This document shows positions 26,196 to 34,147 of a stretch of 60,045 nucleotides of DNA, one piece after another. A program made the position numbers and the translations under genes. Location of the stretch: the NCBI GenBank assembly GCA_002350105.1, contig DEDT01000002.1, positions 59,559 to 119,603 of the forward strand. The letters run 5' to 3'. Each line of letters opens with the position of its first letter. Positions within the stretch are counted from its first letter, which is position 1. The DNA comes from Selenomonadaceae bacterium UBA2897. GTDB lineage: Bacteria > Bacillota > Negativicutes > Selenomonadales > Selenomonadaceae. Below the pieces are notes generated by a model. It was not told the origin of the DNA, ran no database searches, and saw nothing but the letters and a program-made list of their open reading frames with translations.

Positions 26196-27452
26196 ATGAA
26201 CAACAAGGTTTCTTTCCTGACCCAGAACTTCGGCAAGTACGATACCAGCTCCATCGACTCATACATGAAGATCGGCGGCTTCTCCGCCCTGCGCAAGGCA
26301 GTCAAGATGGAGGGTGAGGATATCGCCACGCTGATTGCCGAGAACAAGGTGCGCGGCCGCGGCGGCGCCGAGTACGACATGGGCCGCAAATGGTCGCAGG
26401 CCCGCAAGGTGCCCGGCAACAACCACATCATCATCTGCAACGCCGACGAGGGCGAGACCACGACCTTCAAGGATCGCGAGCTCATCAAGAACGACCCGTT
26501 CAACCTCATCGAGGCCATGATCATCGCGGCCTACGTCATGCGCGCCACGGACGGCTACATCTACATGCGCGCCGAGTATGCGTGCTTCCGCCCGCTGCTC
26601 CTGAATGCCATCCGCCAGGCCCATAAATACGGCTTCCTCGGCAAGAACATCCTCGGTATCGAGGGCTTCGACTACGAGATTCACCTCTACTCCGGCGCAG
26701 GCGCCTACGTCTGCGGCGAAGGCACGGCGCTCATCCGCTCCATCGAGGGCAAGGCAGGCCGTCCGCGCATGAAACCGCCTTTCGTCAAGGTCAGCGGCGC
26801 TTTCGCCCGCCCGACCTGCCTGCAGAACGTCGAAAGCCTCTCGCTCGTGCCGCACCTGCTGCTCGATGACGAGAAGGTCTACCAGAGCTACGGCGTCGGC
26901 GACTCCGTGGGCACGAAGATGATCAGCGTCGGCGGCAATGTCAGGCACCCCGGTGCCTTCGAAATCCCGTTCGGCACGACGGTGCGCGATATCATCTACG
27001 GCCTCGCGGGCGGCATCCAGGGCGATCGCAAGATCCGCCTGATTCAGTTCGGCGGTGCCTCGGGCAAGATCGCCACGGACGACATCCTCGACACGCCCTA
27101 CACCTATCAGGACCTGCGCGCCCACGGCGTCATGGTCGGCTCCGGTGCCCTCTGCGTCGTCGACGAGCGCACGAGCGTCATCGATTTCCTGCGCATCAAT
27201 CAGGATTTCTTCTCCGAAGAGTCCTGCGGCCAGTGCACGCCCTGCCGCGAAGGCAACCTGCACATCAAGATCATCCTCGACAAGATCAAGGCCGGCACGG
27301 CCACGAAAGAGGACATCGCCGTCATGGAGAAAATCGCGCGCGTCATGAGCATGTCCTCGCTCTGCGGCCTCGGCGAGACGGCGCAGAACACGCTGCGCTC
27401 CGCCATCGAGGTTTTCCCCGAAGTTTTTGCCGTTGGAGGTGCTGAGGCATGA
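26196..27452 (+). CDS. hydB: Hydrogenase subunit HydB (NuoF-like, FMN/NAD-binding)
   Basis: 418 residues from the ATG at 26196 (GGGAG eight bases upstream; an ATG nine bases earlier lacks spacing). It carries the NuoF flavin/NAD signatures GRGGAEYDMGRKW and GAGAYVCGEGTALI and the C-terminal [4Fe-4S] motif SCGQCTPCREG plus a later Cys in SLCGLGE. In this complex HydB exchanges electrons with NAD(H) through FMN. It is compact: the N-terminal thioredoxin-like and C-terminal bacterial-ferredoxin domains of Thermotoga HydB are absent. The stop overlaps the hydA start (ATGA). Confidence 0.94.
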   Translation: MNNKVSFLTQNFGKYDTSSIDSYMKIGGFSALRKAVKMEGEDIATLIAENKVRGRGGAEYDMGRKWSQARKVPGNNHIIICNADEGETTTFKDRELIKNDPFNLIEAMIIAAYVMRATDGYIYMRAEYACFRPLLLNAIRQAHKYGFLGKNILGIEGFDYEIHLYSGAGAYVCGEGTALIRSIEGKAGRPRMKPPFVKVSGAFARPTCLQNVESLSLVPHLLLDDEKVYQSYGVGDSVGTKMISVGGNVRHPGAFEIPFGTTVRDIIYGLAGGIQGDRKIRLIQFGGASGKIATDDILDTPYTYQDLRAHGVMVGSGALCVVDERTSVIDFLRINQDFFSEESCGQCTPCREGNLHIKIILDKIKAGTATKEDIAVMEKIARVMSMSSLCGLGETAQNTLRSAIEVFPEVFAVGGAEA

Positions 27453-29209
27453 GTGAAGCTGCCATCGAAAAAGAAGTGCCGATGGTCCATCTGACCATCA
27501 ACAATATCCCCGTCGAAGTGCCCAAAGGCACGAAAATCATGCAGGCGGCCCTGAAGCTGGGCATCGATATCCCGCATCTCTGCTACCACGAGGACCAGAA
27601 GATCAAGGCGCACTGCCGCCTCTGCTCCGTCGAGGTCGTGGGCAAACGCCGCCTGCTCGCCGCCTGCTCCACGGAGTGCTGGGAAGGCATGGAAGTGCAC
27701 ACGGATACGCAGATCGTGCGCGACACGCAGGTCTCCATCCTGCAGCTCATGCTCGCCAACCACAACAAGGACTGCCTCTCCTGCCCGCGCAACCAGAACT
27801 GCGACCTGCAGCGCCTGTGCAGCCGCTTCAATATCCTGAAGTCCCCGCTGCCCTCCGTGGTGAAAATCACGCCGCGCATCGAGACGAACCCCTCCATCGT
27901 GCGCGACCCCTCGAAGTGCATCCGCTGCGGCCGCTGCATCCGCGCCTGCAAGGATGTGCAGGGCATCGCAGCCCTCACCTATGCACACCGCAGCAGCGAT
28001 ATCGTGGTCACCACGGCCTACAACAAGCCGATGGAGGCCACGGACTGCATCCTCTGCGGTCAGTGCAGCCTCGTCTGCCCGACGGGTGCCATCGTCGAGA
28101 AAGACGACACACAGAAGGTACTCGACGCCCTGCAGAACCCGAAAAAGCATGTCATCGTGCAGGTAGCTCCGGCCGTGCGCGTCTCCATCGGCGACGCCTT
28201 CGGCCTCGAGCCGGGCGCGATCTCCACGGGCCAGATGGTCACGGCCCTGAAACTCCTGGGCTTTGACAAGGTCTTCGATACCAATTTCGGCGCAGACCTC
28301 ACGATCATGGAGGAGAGCGCGGAATTCGTCCAGCGCCTCACCAAGGGCGGCGTGCTGCCGATGATGACCTCCTGCAGCCCGGGCTGGGTCAACTACATGG
28401 AGAAACACTACGGCGACCTGCGCGACCACCTCTCCTCGGCCAAGTCCCCGATGTCGATGTTCGGCGCCATCGCCAAGACATACTATCCCGAGCATGCCGG
28501 CGTCGACGTACACGACATCGTCACCGTCGCCATCATGCCCTGCACGGCCAAGAAGTTCGAGGCCGCCCGCCCGGAGATGGGCCGCGACGGCATGCGCGAT
28601 GTCGACGTCGTGCTCACGACGCGCGAGCTCATCAAACTCATCAAATACGTCGGCCTCGAATTCCAGCAGCTGCCGGAGAGCGACTTCGATTCGCCGCTGG
28701 GCTTTGGCACGGGTGCCGGCGCCATCTTCGGCGCCTCGGGCGGCGTCATGGAGGCAGCCCTGCGCACGGCCTACGAGAAGGTCACGGGCAAGACGCTGGA
28801 GAAGCTCGACTTCGACGACGTACGCGGCTTCGAGGGCATCAAGGAGACGACCGTGGATCTCGGCGGCAAGACCGTGCGCATCGCCGTCGCCCACACGCTG
28901 CGCAACGCCCGCCTCATCATGGAACAGATCAAGCAGGGTACCTGCAAATACGACTTCATCGAAATCATGGCCTGCCCCGGCGGCTGCATCGGCGGCGGCG
29001 GCCAGCCCATCGGCACGACGAACGCCGTGCGCAAAAAGCGCATGGCCGCGCTCTACCAGATCGACAAGAGCCTGCCGCTGCGCAAGTCGCACGAGAATCC
29101 GGAGATCATCACGCTCTACAAGGATTTCCTCGGCGAGCCGCTCTCGGAGAAGGCACACGAACTGCTGCACACCACCTATCATAAAGTCGATCGTCCCTAC
29201 GAATTCTGA
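27449..29209 (+). CDS. hydA: [FeFe] hydrogenase catalytic subunit HydA (group A3-type)
   Basis: 586 residues, cytoplasmic. Domains in order: [2Fe-2S] (HLCYHEDQ and HCRLCSVEVVG, about 45-75), His-Cys [4Fe-4S] (HNKDCLSCPRNQNC, about 108-121), two [4Fe-4S] clusters (CIRCGRCIRAC, CILCGQCSLVC), then the H-cluster domain with L1 TSCSPGW, L2 MPCTAKKFE and L3 MACPGGCIGGGGQP. The TSCSPGW variant and the hydBC neighbours fit electron-bifurcating or NAD-linked trimeric hydrogenases that make H2 from NADH and ferredoxin. No HydEFG maturase is in the window. Confidence 0.96.
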   Translation: MSEAAIEKEVPMVHLTINNIPVEVPKGTKIMQAALKLGIDIPHLCYHEDQKIKAHCRLCSVEVVGKRRLLAACSTECWEGMEVHTDTQIVRDTQVSILQLMLANHNKDCLSCPRNQNCDLQRLCSRFNILKSPLPSVVKITPRIETNPSIVRDPSKCIRCGRCIRACKDVQGIAALTYAHRSSDIVVTTAYNKPMEATDCILCGQCSLVCPTGAIVEKDDTQKVLDALQNPKKHVIVQVAPAVRVSIGDAFGLEPGAISTGQMVTALKLLGFDKVFDTNFGADLTIMEESAEFVQRLTKGGVLPMMTSCSPGWVNYMEKHYGDLRDHLSSAKSPMSMFGAIAKTYYPEHAGVDVHDIVTVAIMPCTAKKFEAARPEMGRDGMRDVDVVLTTRELIKLIKYVGLEFQQLPESDFDSPLGFGTGAGAIFGASGGVMEAALRTAYEKVTGKTLEKLDFDDVRGFEGIKETTVDLGGKTVRIAVAHTLRNARLIMEQIKQGTCKYDFIEIMACPGGCIGGGGQPIGTTNAVRKKRMAALYQIDKSLPLRKSHENPEIITLYKDFLGEPLSEKAHELLHTTYHKVDRPYEF

Positions 29210-29261
29210 CCGTCGCAGCAGCTATGCGGGTAAAATTCCTGCAAACTGCCCAAAATACTGA

Positions 29262-29300
29262 AAAAACAGGTCGTTGCCCCGCGCAACGGCCTGTTTTTTT
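29262..29300 (+). terminator. Terminator after hydA
   Basis: AAAACAGG and CCTGTTTT, with inner CGTTGC/GCAACG, form a strong stem ending in seven T residues. Confidence 0.9.
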
Positions 29301-29308
29301 GCTATACT
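29300..29308 (+). promoter_or_regulatory. Extended -10 promoter of murQ operon
   Basis: TGCTATACT directly follows the hydrogenase terminator T-run, 33 bp before the murQ ATG. No -35 is recognisable. Confidence 0.5.
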
Positions 29309-29340
29309 AGAATGGAGAGAATATGTAAGGAGCGACGATT

Positions 29341-30234
29341 ATGCTTGACCTTTCCCAACTGACCACGGAGCAGCGCAATCCACGCACGGCCCGGATTGAC
29401 GAACTCCCGACGCTGGAGATGCTGCAGCTCATCAATGCGGAGGACCAGCAGGTGCCGCTGGCCGTGGCGAAAATCCTGCCCGCCATCGCACAGGCCGTGG
29501 ACGTGATTGCGCGGCAGCTCGCGCACGGTGGCCGCCTCTACTATCTGGGTGCCGGTACCTCGGGGCGCCTCGGCATCCTCGATGCCGTCGAGTGCCCGCC
29601 CACCTTCGGCACGGCTCCCGAGCTCGTGCAGGGAATCATCGCGGGCGGCACCCCCGCCATCTTCCGCGCACAGGAGGGCGCGGAAGACAGCAAGACGCTC
29701 GGGCGGCGCGACCTCATCGCCCACGGCTTCACGGCGAACGACGTACTCGTGGGCATCGCAGCCTCAGGCCGCACGCCCTACGTGCTGGGCGGCCTTGCCT
29801 TTGCGCAGGAGCTCGGCGCTCCGACCATCGCCCTCGCCTGCAGCGAGCACCCGGCCATCGCTGCGTTCGCCGACATCGCGCTCATCCCCGTGACCGGCCC
29901 CGAGGCCATAACGGGCTCGACGCGCCTGAAGGCAGGCACGGCACAGAAGCTCGTGCTCAACATGCTTTCGACGGGCACCATGATCAAGCTCGGCAAGGTC
30001 TACGGCAACCTCATGGTCGACGTCAGGACGAGCAACAAGAAGCTGGAGGAACGTGCCCGCCGCATCGTCATGGAGGTCACGGGCTGCACGCGCGACGAGG
30101 CCATCGCCGCACTCCAGGCCGCGGATGGCCGCGCCAAGCTCGCCATCCTGCTGCAGCTCACAGGGTGCTCCGCTGCAGAGGGCGCAGCACGCCTCACAGC
30201 CGCCCACGGCCGCCTGAAGGAGGCACTCGCATGA
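29341..30234 (+). CDS. murQ: N-acetylmuramic acid 6-phosphate etherase
   Basis: 297 residues, full length. MurQ cleaves the lactyl ether of MurNAc-6-phosphate to give GlcNAc-6-phosphate and D-lactate in the cytoplasm. The SIS-domain signatures are GAGTSGRLGILDAVECPPTF (about 62-81) and GIAASGRTPYV; the catalytic Glu lies in DAVECPP and the family segment TRLKAGTAQKLVLNMLST is present. AAGGAG precedes the ATG. The stop overlaps the murP start (ATGA). Confidence 0.97.
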   Translation: MLDLSQLTTEQRNPRTARIDELPTLEMLQLINAEDQQVPLAVAKILPAIAQAVDVIARQLAHGGRLYYLGAGTSGRLGILDAVECPPTFGTAPELVQGIIAGGTPAIFRAQEGAEDSKTLGRRDLIAHGFTANDVLVGIAASGRTPYVLGGLAFAQELGAPTIALACSEHPAIAAFADIALIPVTGPEAITGSTRLKAGTAQKLVLNMLSTGTMIKLGKVYGNLMVDVRTSNKKLEERARRIVMEVTGCTRDEAIAALQAADGRAKLAILLQLTGCSAAEGAARLTAAHGRLKEALA

Positions 30235-31664
30235 ACGATCGATACGCGTCCCTCGCCTGGGCCATCTTCCTCTGCACCGGCCCTGCCGAAAACATCCGCA
30301 GCGTGAGCCACTGCATGACGCGCCTGCGGCTGCACCTCGTCAAACAGCCGCCTGATCTCATCAAGGAACTGCAGCAGATCGAGGGTGTACTCGGCACGAA
30401 CGAAAGCGGTGACGAGCTGCAGATCATCCTCGGTCCCGGCCGCGCCTCTGAAGTGGCACAGCGCTTCGCCCGGTTCGCCGGGCTGACGGCAAACGACGCC
30501 GAAGCGCACGCAGAGTCCCACGCTCCTGCACAGGCCGTGGCTGCAGCCAGCCAGGCCAGGGCGCAGGAACCAGCGGAGCAGCGTCCCGCCTTCGGCGATG
30601 GCAAGGCCCTGCACGCACAGATTCGCGCACGCAATGCCACGCCCGTCAAGCTCTTTTTCCGCCGCATCGCGAGTATCTTCATCCCGCTCATCCCCGGCTT
30701 CATCGCCTGCGGTCTCATCAGCGGCCTGCTGAACCTCGCGGGCAAGGCAGATCCGCTGCTCGTGGGCACGGGACTCTACCAGCTGCTGGCCGTCGCGGGC
30801 AACTGCGTCTTCTGGGGCATGAACCTCTTCATCGGCTGGAATGCCGCGAAGGAATTCGGCGGCACGCCCATCATCGGCGGCGCACTCGGTGCCTTGCTCA
30901 CGCATCCCAGCCTTTCGGGCGTCGTACTGGATGGCGTACCGCTGACGCCGGGGCGCGGCGGCGTCATCTCCGTACTGCTCGTGGCCGGCCTCGCCGCCTG
31001 GCTGGAAAAACACCTGCGCCGCATTATCCCTGAGATCTTCAGCCTCTTTCTCGTACCGCTCTGCACCTTCCTGCTCGCGGGAGTGGCGGCCATCCTCGTA
31101 CTGCAGCCCGCCGGCGGCCTCGTCTCCGACCTCATCGGCCACGGTGCCACGACGGCCATCGGCGGCGGCGGTGCCATCACGGGCTTCATCCTCGGTGGCA
31201 CCTTCCTGCCCATGGTCATGTTGGGCATCCACCAGACCCTCACGCCGATTCATGCGGAGCTTCTGAACCAATACGGCGTGACCATTCTGCTGCCCGTGCT
31301 CGCGATGGCCGGCGCGGGGCAGGTCGGCGCAAGCGTCGCCGTCTGGTGGCGCACAAAAAACAAACGCTTGAAAAAAACCGTGGCCTCGGCCCTGCCCGTC
31401 GGCATCCTCGGCGTGGGCGAACCGCTCATCTACGGTGTAACGCTGCCGCTCGGCAAGCCCTTCATCGGGGCCTGCATCGGCGGTGCCTTTGGCGGTGCGG
31501 TACAGGCGTCCTTCATGGTCGGTGCGGCCACCATCGGCATCTCCGGCCTGCCACTCGCCGCGGCCACGGACCACATCGGCATCTATCTGCTCGGCCTCAT
31601 CACCGCCTACATCGGCGGCTTCATCGCCACCTGCCTGCTGGGTTTCGACGACCCTGAAGAATAA
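30231..31664 (+). CDS. murP: PTS N-acetylmuramic acid transporter, EIIBC
   Basis: 477 residues from the ATG at 30231, which overlaps the murQ stop; a longer open frame upstream is the murQ shadow. The N-terminal EIIB domain has the phosphocysteine in VSHCMTRLRL (Cys near residue 28). An Ala/Gln-rich linker (about 85-120) leads to the EIIC membrane domain with about ten spans, including FIPLIPGFIACGL, LGIHQTLTPIH and GVGEPLIYGVTLPLG. By homology and context it imports and phosphorylates MurNAc. An EIIA domain is absent, as in E. coli MurP, so a shared EIIA-Glc type protein is required. Confidence 0.93.
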   Translation: MNDRYASLAWAIFLCTGPAENIRSVSHCMTRLRLHLVKQPPDLIKELQQIEGVLGTNESGDELQIILGPGRASEVAQRFARFAGLTANDAEAHAESHAPAQAVAAASQARAQEPAEQRPAFGDGKALHAQIRARNATPVKLFFRRIASIFIPLIPGFIACGLISGLLNLAGKADPLLVGTGLYQLLAVAGNCVFWGMNLFIGWNAAKEFGGTPIIGGALGALLTHPSLSGVVLDGVPLTPGRGGVISVLLVAGLAAWLEKHLRRIIPEIFSLFLVPLCTFLLAGVAAILVLQPAGGLVSDLIGHGATTAIGGGGAITGFILGGTFLPMVMLGIHQTLTPIHAELLNQYGVTILLPVLAMAGAGQVGASVAVWWRTKNKRLKKTVASALPVGILGVGEPLIYGVTLPLGKPFIGACIGGAFGGAVQASFMVGAATIGISGLPLAAATDHIGIYLLGLITAYIGGFIATCLLGFDDPEE

Positions 31665-31676
31665 AGGAGAATTACC

Positions 31677-32762
31677 ATGCGAAACGGCTTTGCCCTCTAT
31701 CCCGGCCTCGACAACACGCTGACCGAAAACCTCACGCTGCTGGAGCACGCCGCTGCCTGCGGCCTGCAGCGCGTCTTCACCTCGCTGCAGATTCCCGAAA
31801 CGGACACAACTGCACTGAAATCAGAGCTCGGCACGTTGCTGGCCGCCGCCCGCGACCACCATCTCGAGGTCATCTCCGACGTCTCTCCCGCCACGCTGCG
31901 CCTGCTCGACATCCGCGATTTCTCCCTCTCGGCCTTCCGCATGCTCGGCATCACGACGCTGCGCCTCGACTACGGCTTCGGCCTGCAGGAAATCGTCGAC
32001 CTCTCGCACAACCGCCAGGGCATGCGCATCCAGCTCAACGCCTCCACGGTCACGGGCGACATCCTCTCCGCCCTCGTCGGCATGAAGGCGAACTTCCACC
32101 AGATTGATGCACTGCACAATTTCTACCCGCGTCCCGGCACTGGCGTCAGCGAGGAGCTGCTCGTGCACAAGAACCTCATGCTGCACAAGCTCGGCGTGCG
32201 CGTCGGCGCCTTCGTGCCCACGCAGGCAGGCCGGCGACGCTCCCCGCTCGGCGATGGCCTGCCCACGCTGGAAGAGCACCGCAGTGTCCCCGTCGACCTC
32301 GCGGCGCGCCACCTCGTCGCACTGGGCTGCGATACGGTCTTTCTCAGCGATGCCCTGCCGGGCGAAAATGAGCTGCACGCCCTCGGCGAGCTGCGCGACG
32401 ACTGCATCGTGCTCTCGGCGAAATGCCTCACGCAGGATCCGTTGCAGCAGGCCCTGCTCAGCCAGGTCTACACCTCGCGCGAAGATGAAGCCCGCGACGC
32501 CATCCGCGCTCAGGAGAGCCGCCCGCATCTCAAAAAAATGGGGCGGAGCATCACACCAGAAAATACGGCATCGCGCCCGCGCGGCGCCATCACGCTCGAC
32601 AACAACGGCTATGGCCGCTACATGGGCGAGCTGCAGATCCTGCGCACCGACCTGCCCGCCGACCCGCGCACGAACGTCGTGGCACAGATCGACCCTGAGG
32701 AAATGTTCCTCCTCAAATACGTTGCGCCGGGACGCAAATTTTCGTTCCGTTTACACAACTGA
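31677..32762 (+). CDS. mupG: MupG-type 6-phospho-N-acetylmuramidase (DUF871)
   Basis: 361 residues. N-terminal TIM-barrel-like domain and C-terminal beta-rich domain of the DUF871/MupG family. Visible family features are FALYPGLDN at the N-terminus, the HNFYPRPGTG motif near 142-151, and DNNGYGRYMGELQI near the C-terminus. MupG hydrolyses MurNAc-6P-GlcNAc disaccharide inside the cell, so murP may also import disaccharide. It lies 12 bp after murP, behind AAAGGAG. The linkage to murQP supports the call over a generic DUF871 protein. Confidence 0.9.
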   Translation: MRNGFALYPGLDNTLTENLTLLEHAAACGLQRVFTSLQIPETDTTALKSELGTLLAAARDHHLEVISDVSPATLRLLDIRDFSLSAFRMLGITTLRLDYGFGLQEIVDLSHNRQGMRIQLNASTVTGDILSALVGMKANFHQIDALHNFYPRPGTGVSEELLVHKNLMLHKLGVRVGAFVPTQAGRRRSPLGDGLPTLEEHRSVPVDLAARHLVALGCDTVFLSDALPGENELHALGELRDDCIVLSAKCLTQDPLQQALLSQVYTSREDEARDAIRAQESRPHLKKMGRSITPENTASRPRGAITLDNNGYGRYMGELQILRTDLPADPRTNVVAQIDPEEMFLLKYVAPGRKFSFRLHN

Positions 32763-32767
32763 AATGA

Positions 32768-32773
32768 TATAAT
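32768..32773 (+). promoter_or_regulatory. -10 box of ArsR-family gene
   Basis: TATAAT preceded by TGA (extended -10), 34 bp before the ATG; the -35 is poor. Confidence 0.45.
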
Positions 32774-32807
32774 AAAAGACAGAACCCAAACTCCGGGAGA
32801 GGAAACT

Positions 32808-33206
32808 ATGACCCAAAACGAAAATAAGGATACTGCTTCTCAGATGTCTCCTGCCTGTGACTGCTGTGAAATCTACCACACCCATCCGGATAAAATCCGT
32901 GCGGCCCAGCTGCACGAGCTCGATAACGAGACCAGCCTGCGCCTCGCCGAGATCTTCAAGGTACTCGGCGACCAGACGCGCATCAAGCTGCTCTCCCTGC
33001 TCGTAGCCGAGGATGAGATGTGCGTCTGCGATATCGCCACGGCCCTGCACATGCAGCAATCCGCCATCTCGCACCAGCTGCGCGTGCTGCGCAACGCCCG
33101 TCTCGTGAAGTTCCGCAAGGCCGGCAAAGAGGCTTTTTATTCCCTCGATGACGACCACGTCGTTCGCCTCATGAGCCAGGGCCTCGAGCACGTCCTGCAC
33201 GGCTGA
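32808..33206 (+). CDS. ArsR/SmtB-family metal-sensing repressor (CadC-like)
   Basis: 132 residues, winged helix. Two metal-site types are visible: a CadC-like alpha3N site (N-terminal CDCC plus the ELCVCD-type motif EMCVCDI) and an SmtB-like alpha5 site matching DxH-x10-HxxH in DDHVVRLMSQGLEHVLH. HTH core: QQSAISHQLRVLRNARLV. Family members repress efflux genes and release DNA on binding Cd, Pb or Zn. No efflux pump is adjacent, so its target may be itself or distant genes. GGGAGAGG precedes the ATG. Confidence 0.9.
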   Translation: MTQNENKDTASQMSPACDCCEIYHTHPDKIRAAQLHELDNETSLRLAEIFKVLGDQTRIKLLSLLVAEDEMCVCDIATALHMQQSAISHQLRVLRNARLVKFRKAGKEAFYSLDDDHVVRLMSQGLEHVLHG

Positions 33207-33276
33207 GCGCAAATAGCGCCACAGACAACGCAGTATCCCCACCAACGACGATAACGATGATAAGGAGGCCTTCTGC

Positions 33277-34059
33277 TTGAAACATTTTCATTGTAAACGC
33301 ATTGTATTGAGTGCCGGGCTGACCGCTCTGCTGCTTTCCGGCACGGCACTGGCCTCCCCGACCCTGCAACAGGGCTCGCACGGCCACGATGTGCTCGTAC
33401 TGCAGCAAAAGCTGAACAAGATTGGCTACAACGTAGGCTCTGCGGACGGCATCTACGGCCAGGGCACGGAGCAGGCCGTGGCCGAGTTCCAACGCGACAA
33501 CAAGATTCGCATCACGGGCATCGTGAACAGTTCCACCTGGCGCGCGCTGCTGAAGGCGAAGAAACGCCCCTGGGGCAGCCAGGTACAGCCGCCCGTCCGG
33601 CATACCCCGGCAAAGTCTGCGTCTGGCACGGGCTGGACGCAGCGCAGCCGTGAACTCGCACCGAACGGCACGCCCATCCTGCCGCGCAGCAAGGTAAACG
33701 ACCTCATCTTCACGGCCAAGAAATACATGGGCACGCCGTACCTCTTCGGCGGCAGCACGCCCAAAGCCTTTGATTGCTCCGGCTACCTGCAATACATCTT
33801 CCGCGAGAACGGCATCATCATCCCGCGCACGGCCGACGAACAGTACAAGCTCGGCCTGCGCACCACGAGCTCCCGCGAACTCGTCCCCGGCGACCTCGTC
33901 TTCTTCACAACCTACGAGCCGGGTGCCTCGCACTGCGGCCTCTACCTCGGGGGAGGCAACTTCATCCACGCCTCCTCCAGCCGCGGCGTCCGCGTCGACA
34001 ACCTCAGCAACACCTACTGGGCGCCCAAGTTCCTCGGCGGCAAACATATCGTCAAATAA
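33277..34059 (+). CDS. NlpC/P60 peptidoglycan endopeptidase with PG-binding domain
   Basis: 260 residues starting at TTG 33277, eight bases after AAGGAGG. A signal peptide (about 1-26, ending in ALAS) is followed by a PG_binding_1 domain (about 30-90, with LQQKLNKIGYNVGSADGIYG), a Pro/Arg-rich linker, and an NlpC/P60 domain (about 145-260). The catalytic Cys is in FDCSGYLQYIF and the His in SHCGLYLG. Such enzymes cut D-Glu to meso-diaminopimelate or related stem-peptide bonds in the cell wall. It is exported and monocistronic. Confidence 0.93.
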   Translation: MKHFHCKRIVLSAGLTALLLSGTALASPTLQQGSHGHDVLVLQQKLNKIGYNVGSADGIYGQGTEQAVAEFQRDNKIRITGIVNSSTWRALLKAKKRPWGSQVQPPVRHTPAKSASGTGWTQRSRELAPNGTPILPRSKVNDLIFTAKKYMGTPYLFGGSTPKAFDCSGYLQYIFRENGIIIPRTADEQYKLGLRTTSSRELVPGDLVFFTTYEPGASHCGLYLGGGNFIHASSSRGVRVDNLSNTYWAPKFLGGKHIVK

Positions 34060-34103
34060 AAAAGGCAACCGCCACGGTTTTCTTCGTAGCAGTTACCCAT
34101 CAG

Positions 34104-34136
34104 GACTATGCAGCCTCGTGCAGCATAGTCTTTTTT
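34104..34136 (+). terminator. Terminator after NlpC/P60 gene
   Basis: GACTATGC and GCATAGTC pair around an 11-base loop, followed by six T residues. Confidence 0.85.
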
Positions 34137-34147
34137 GATGCACTTTT

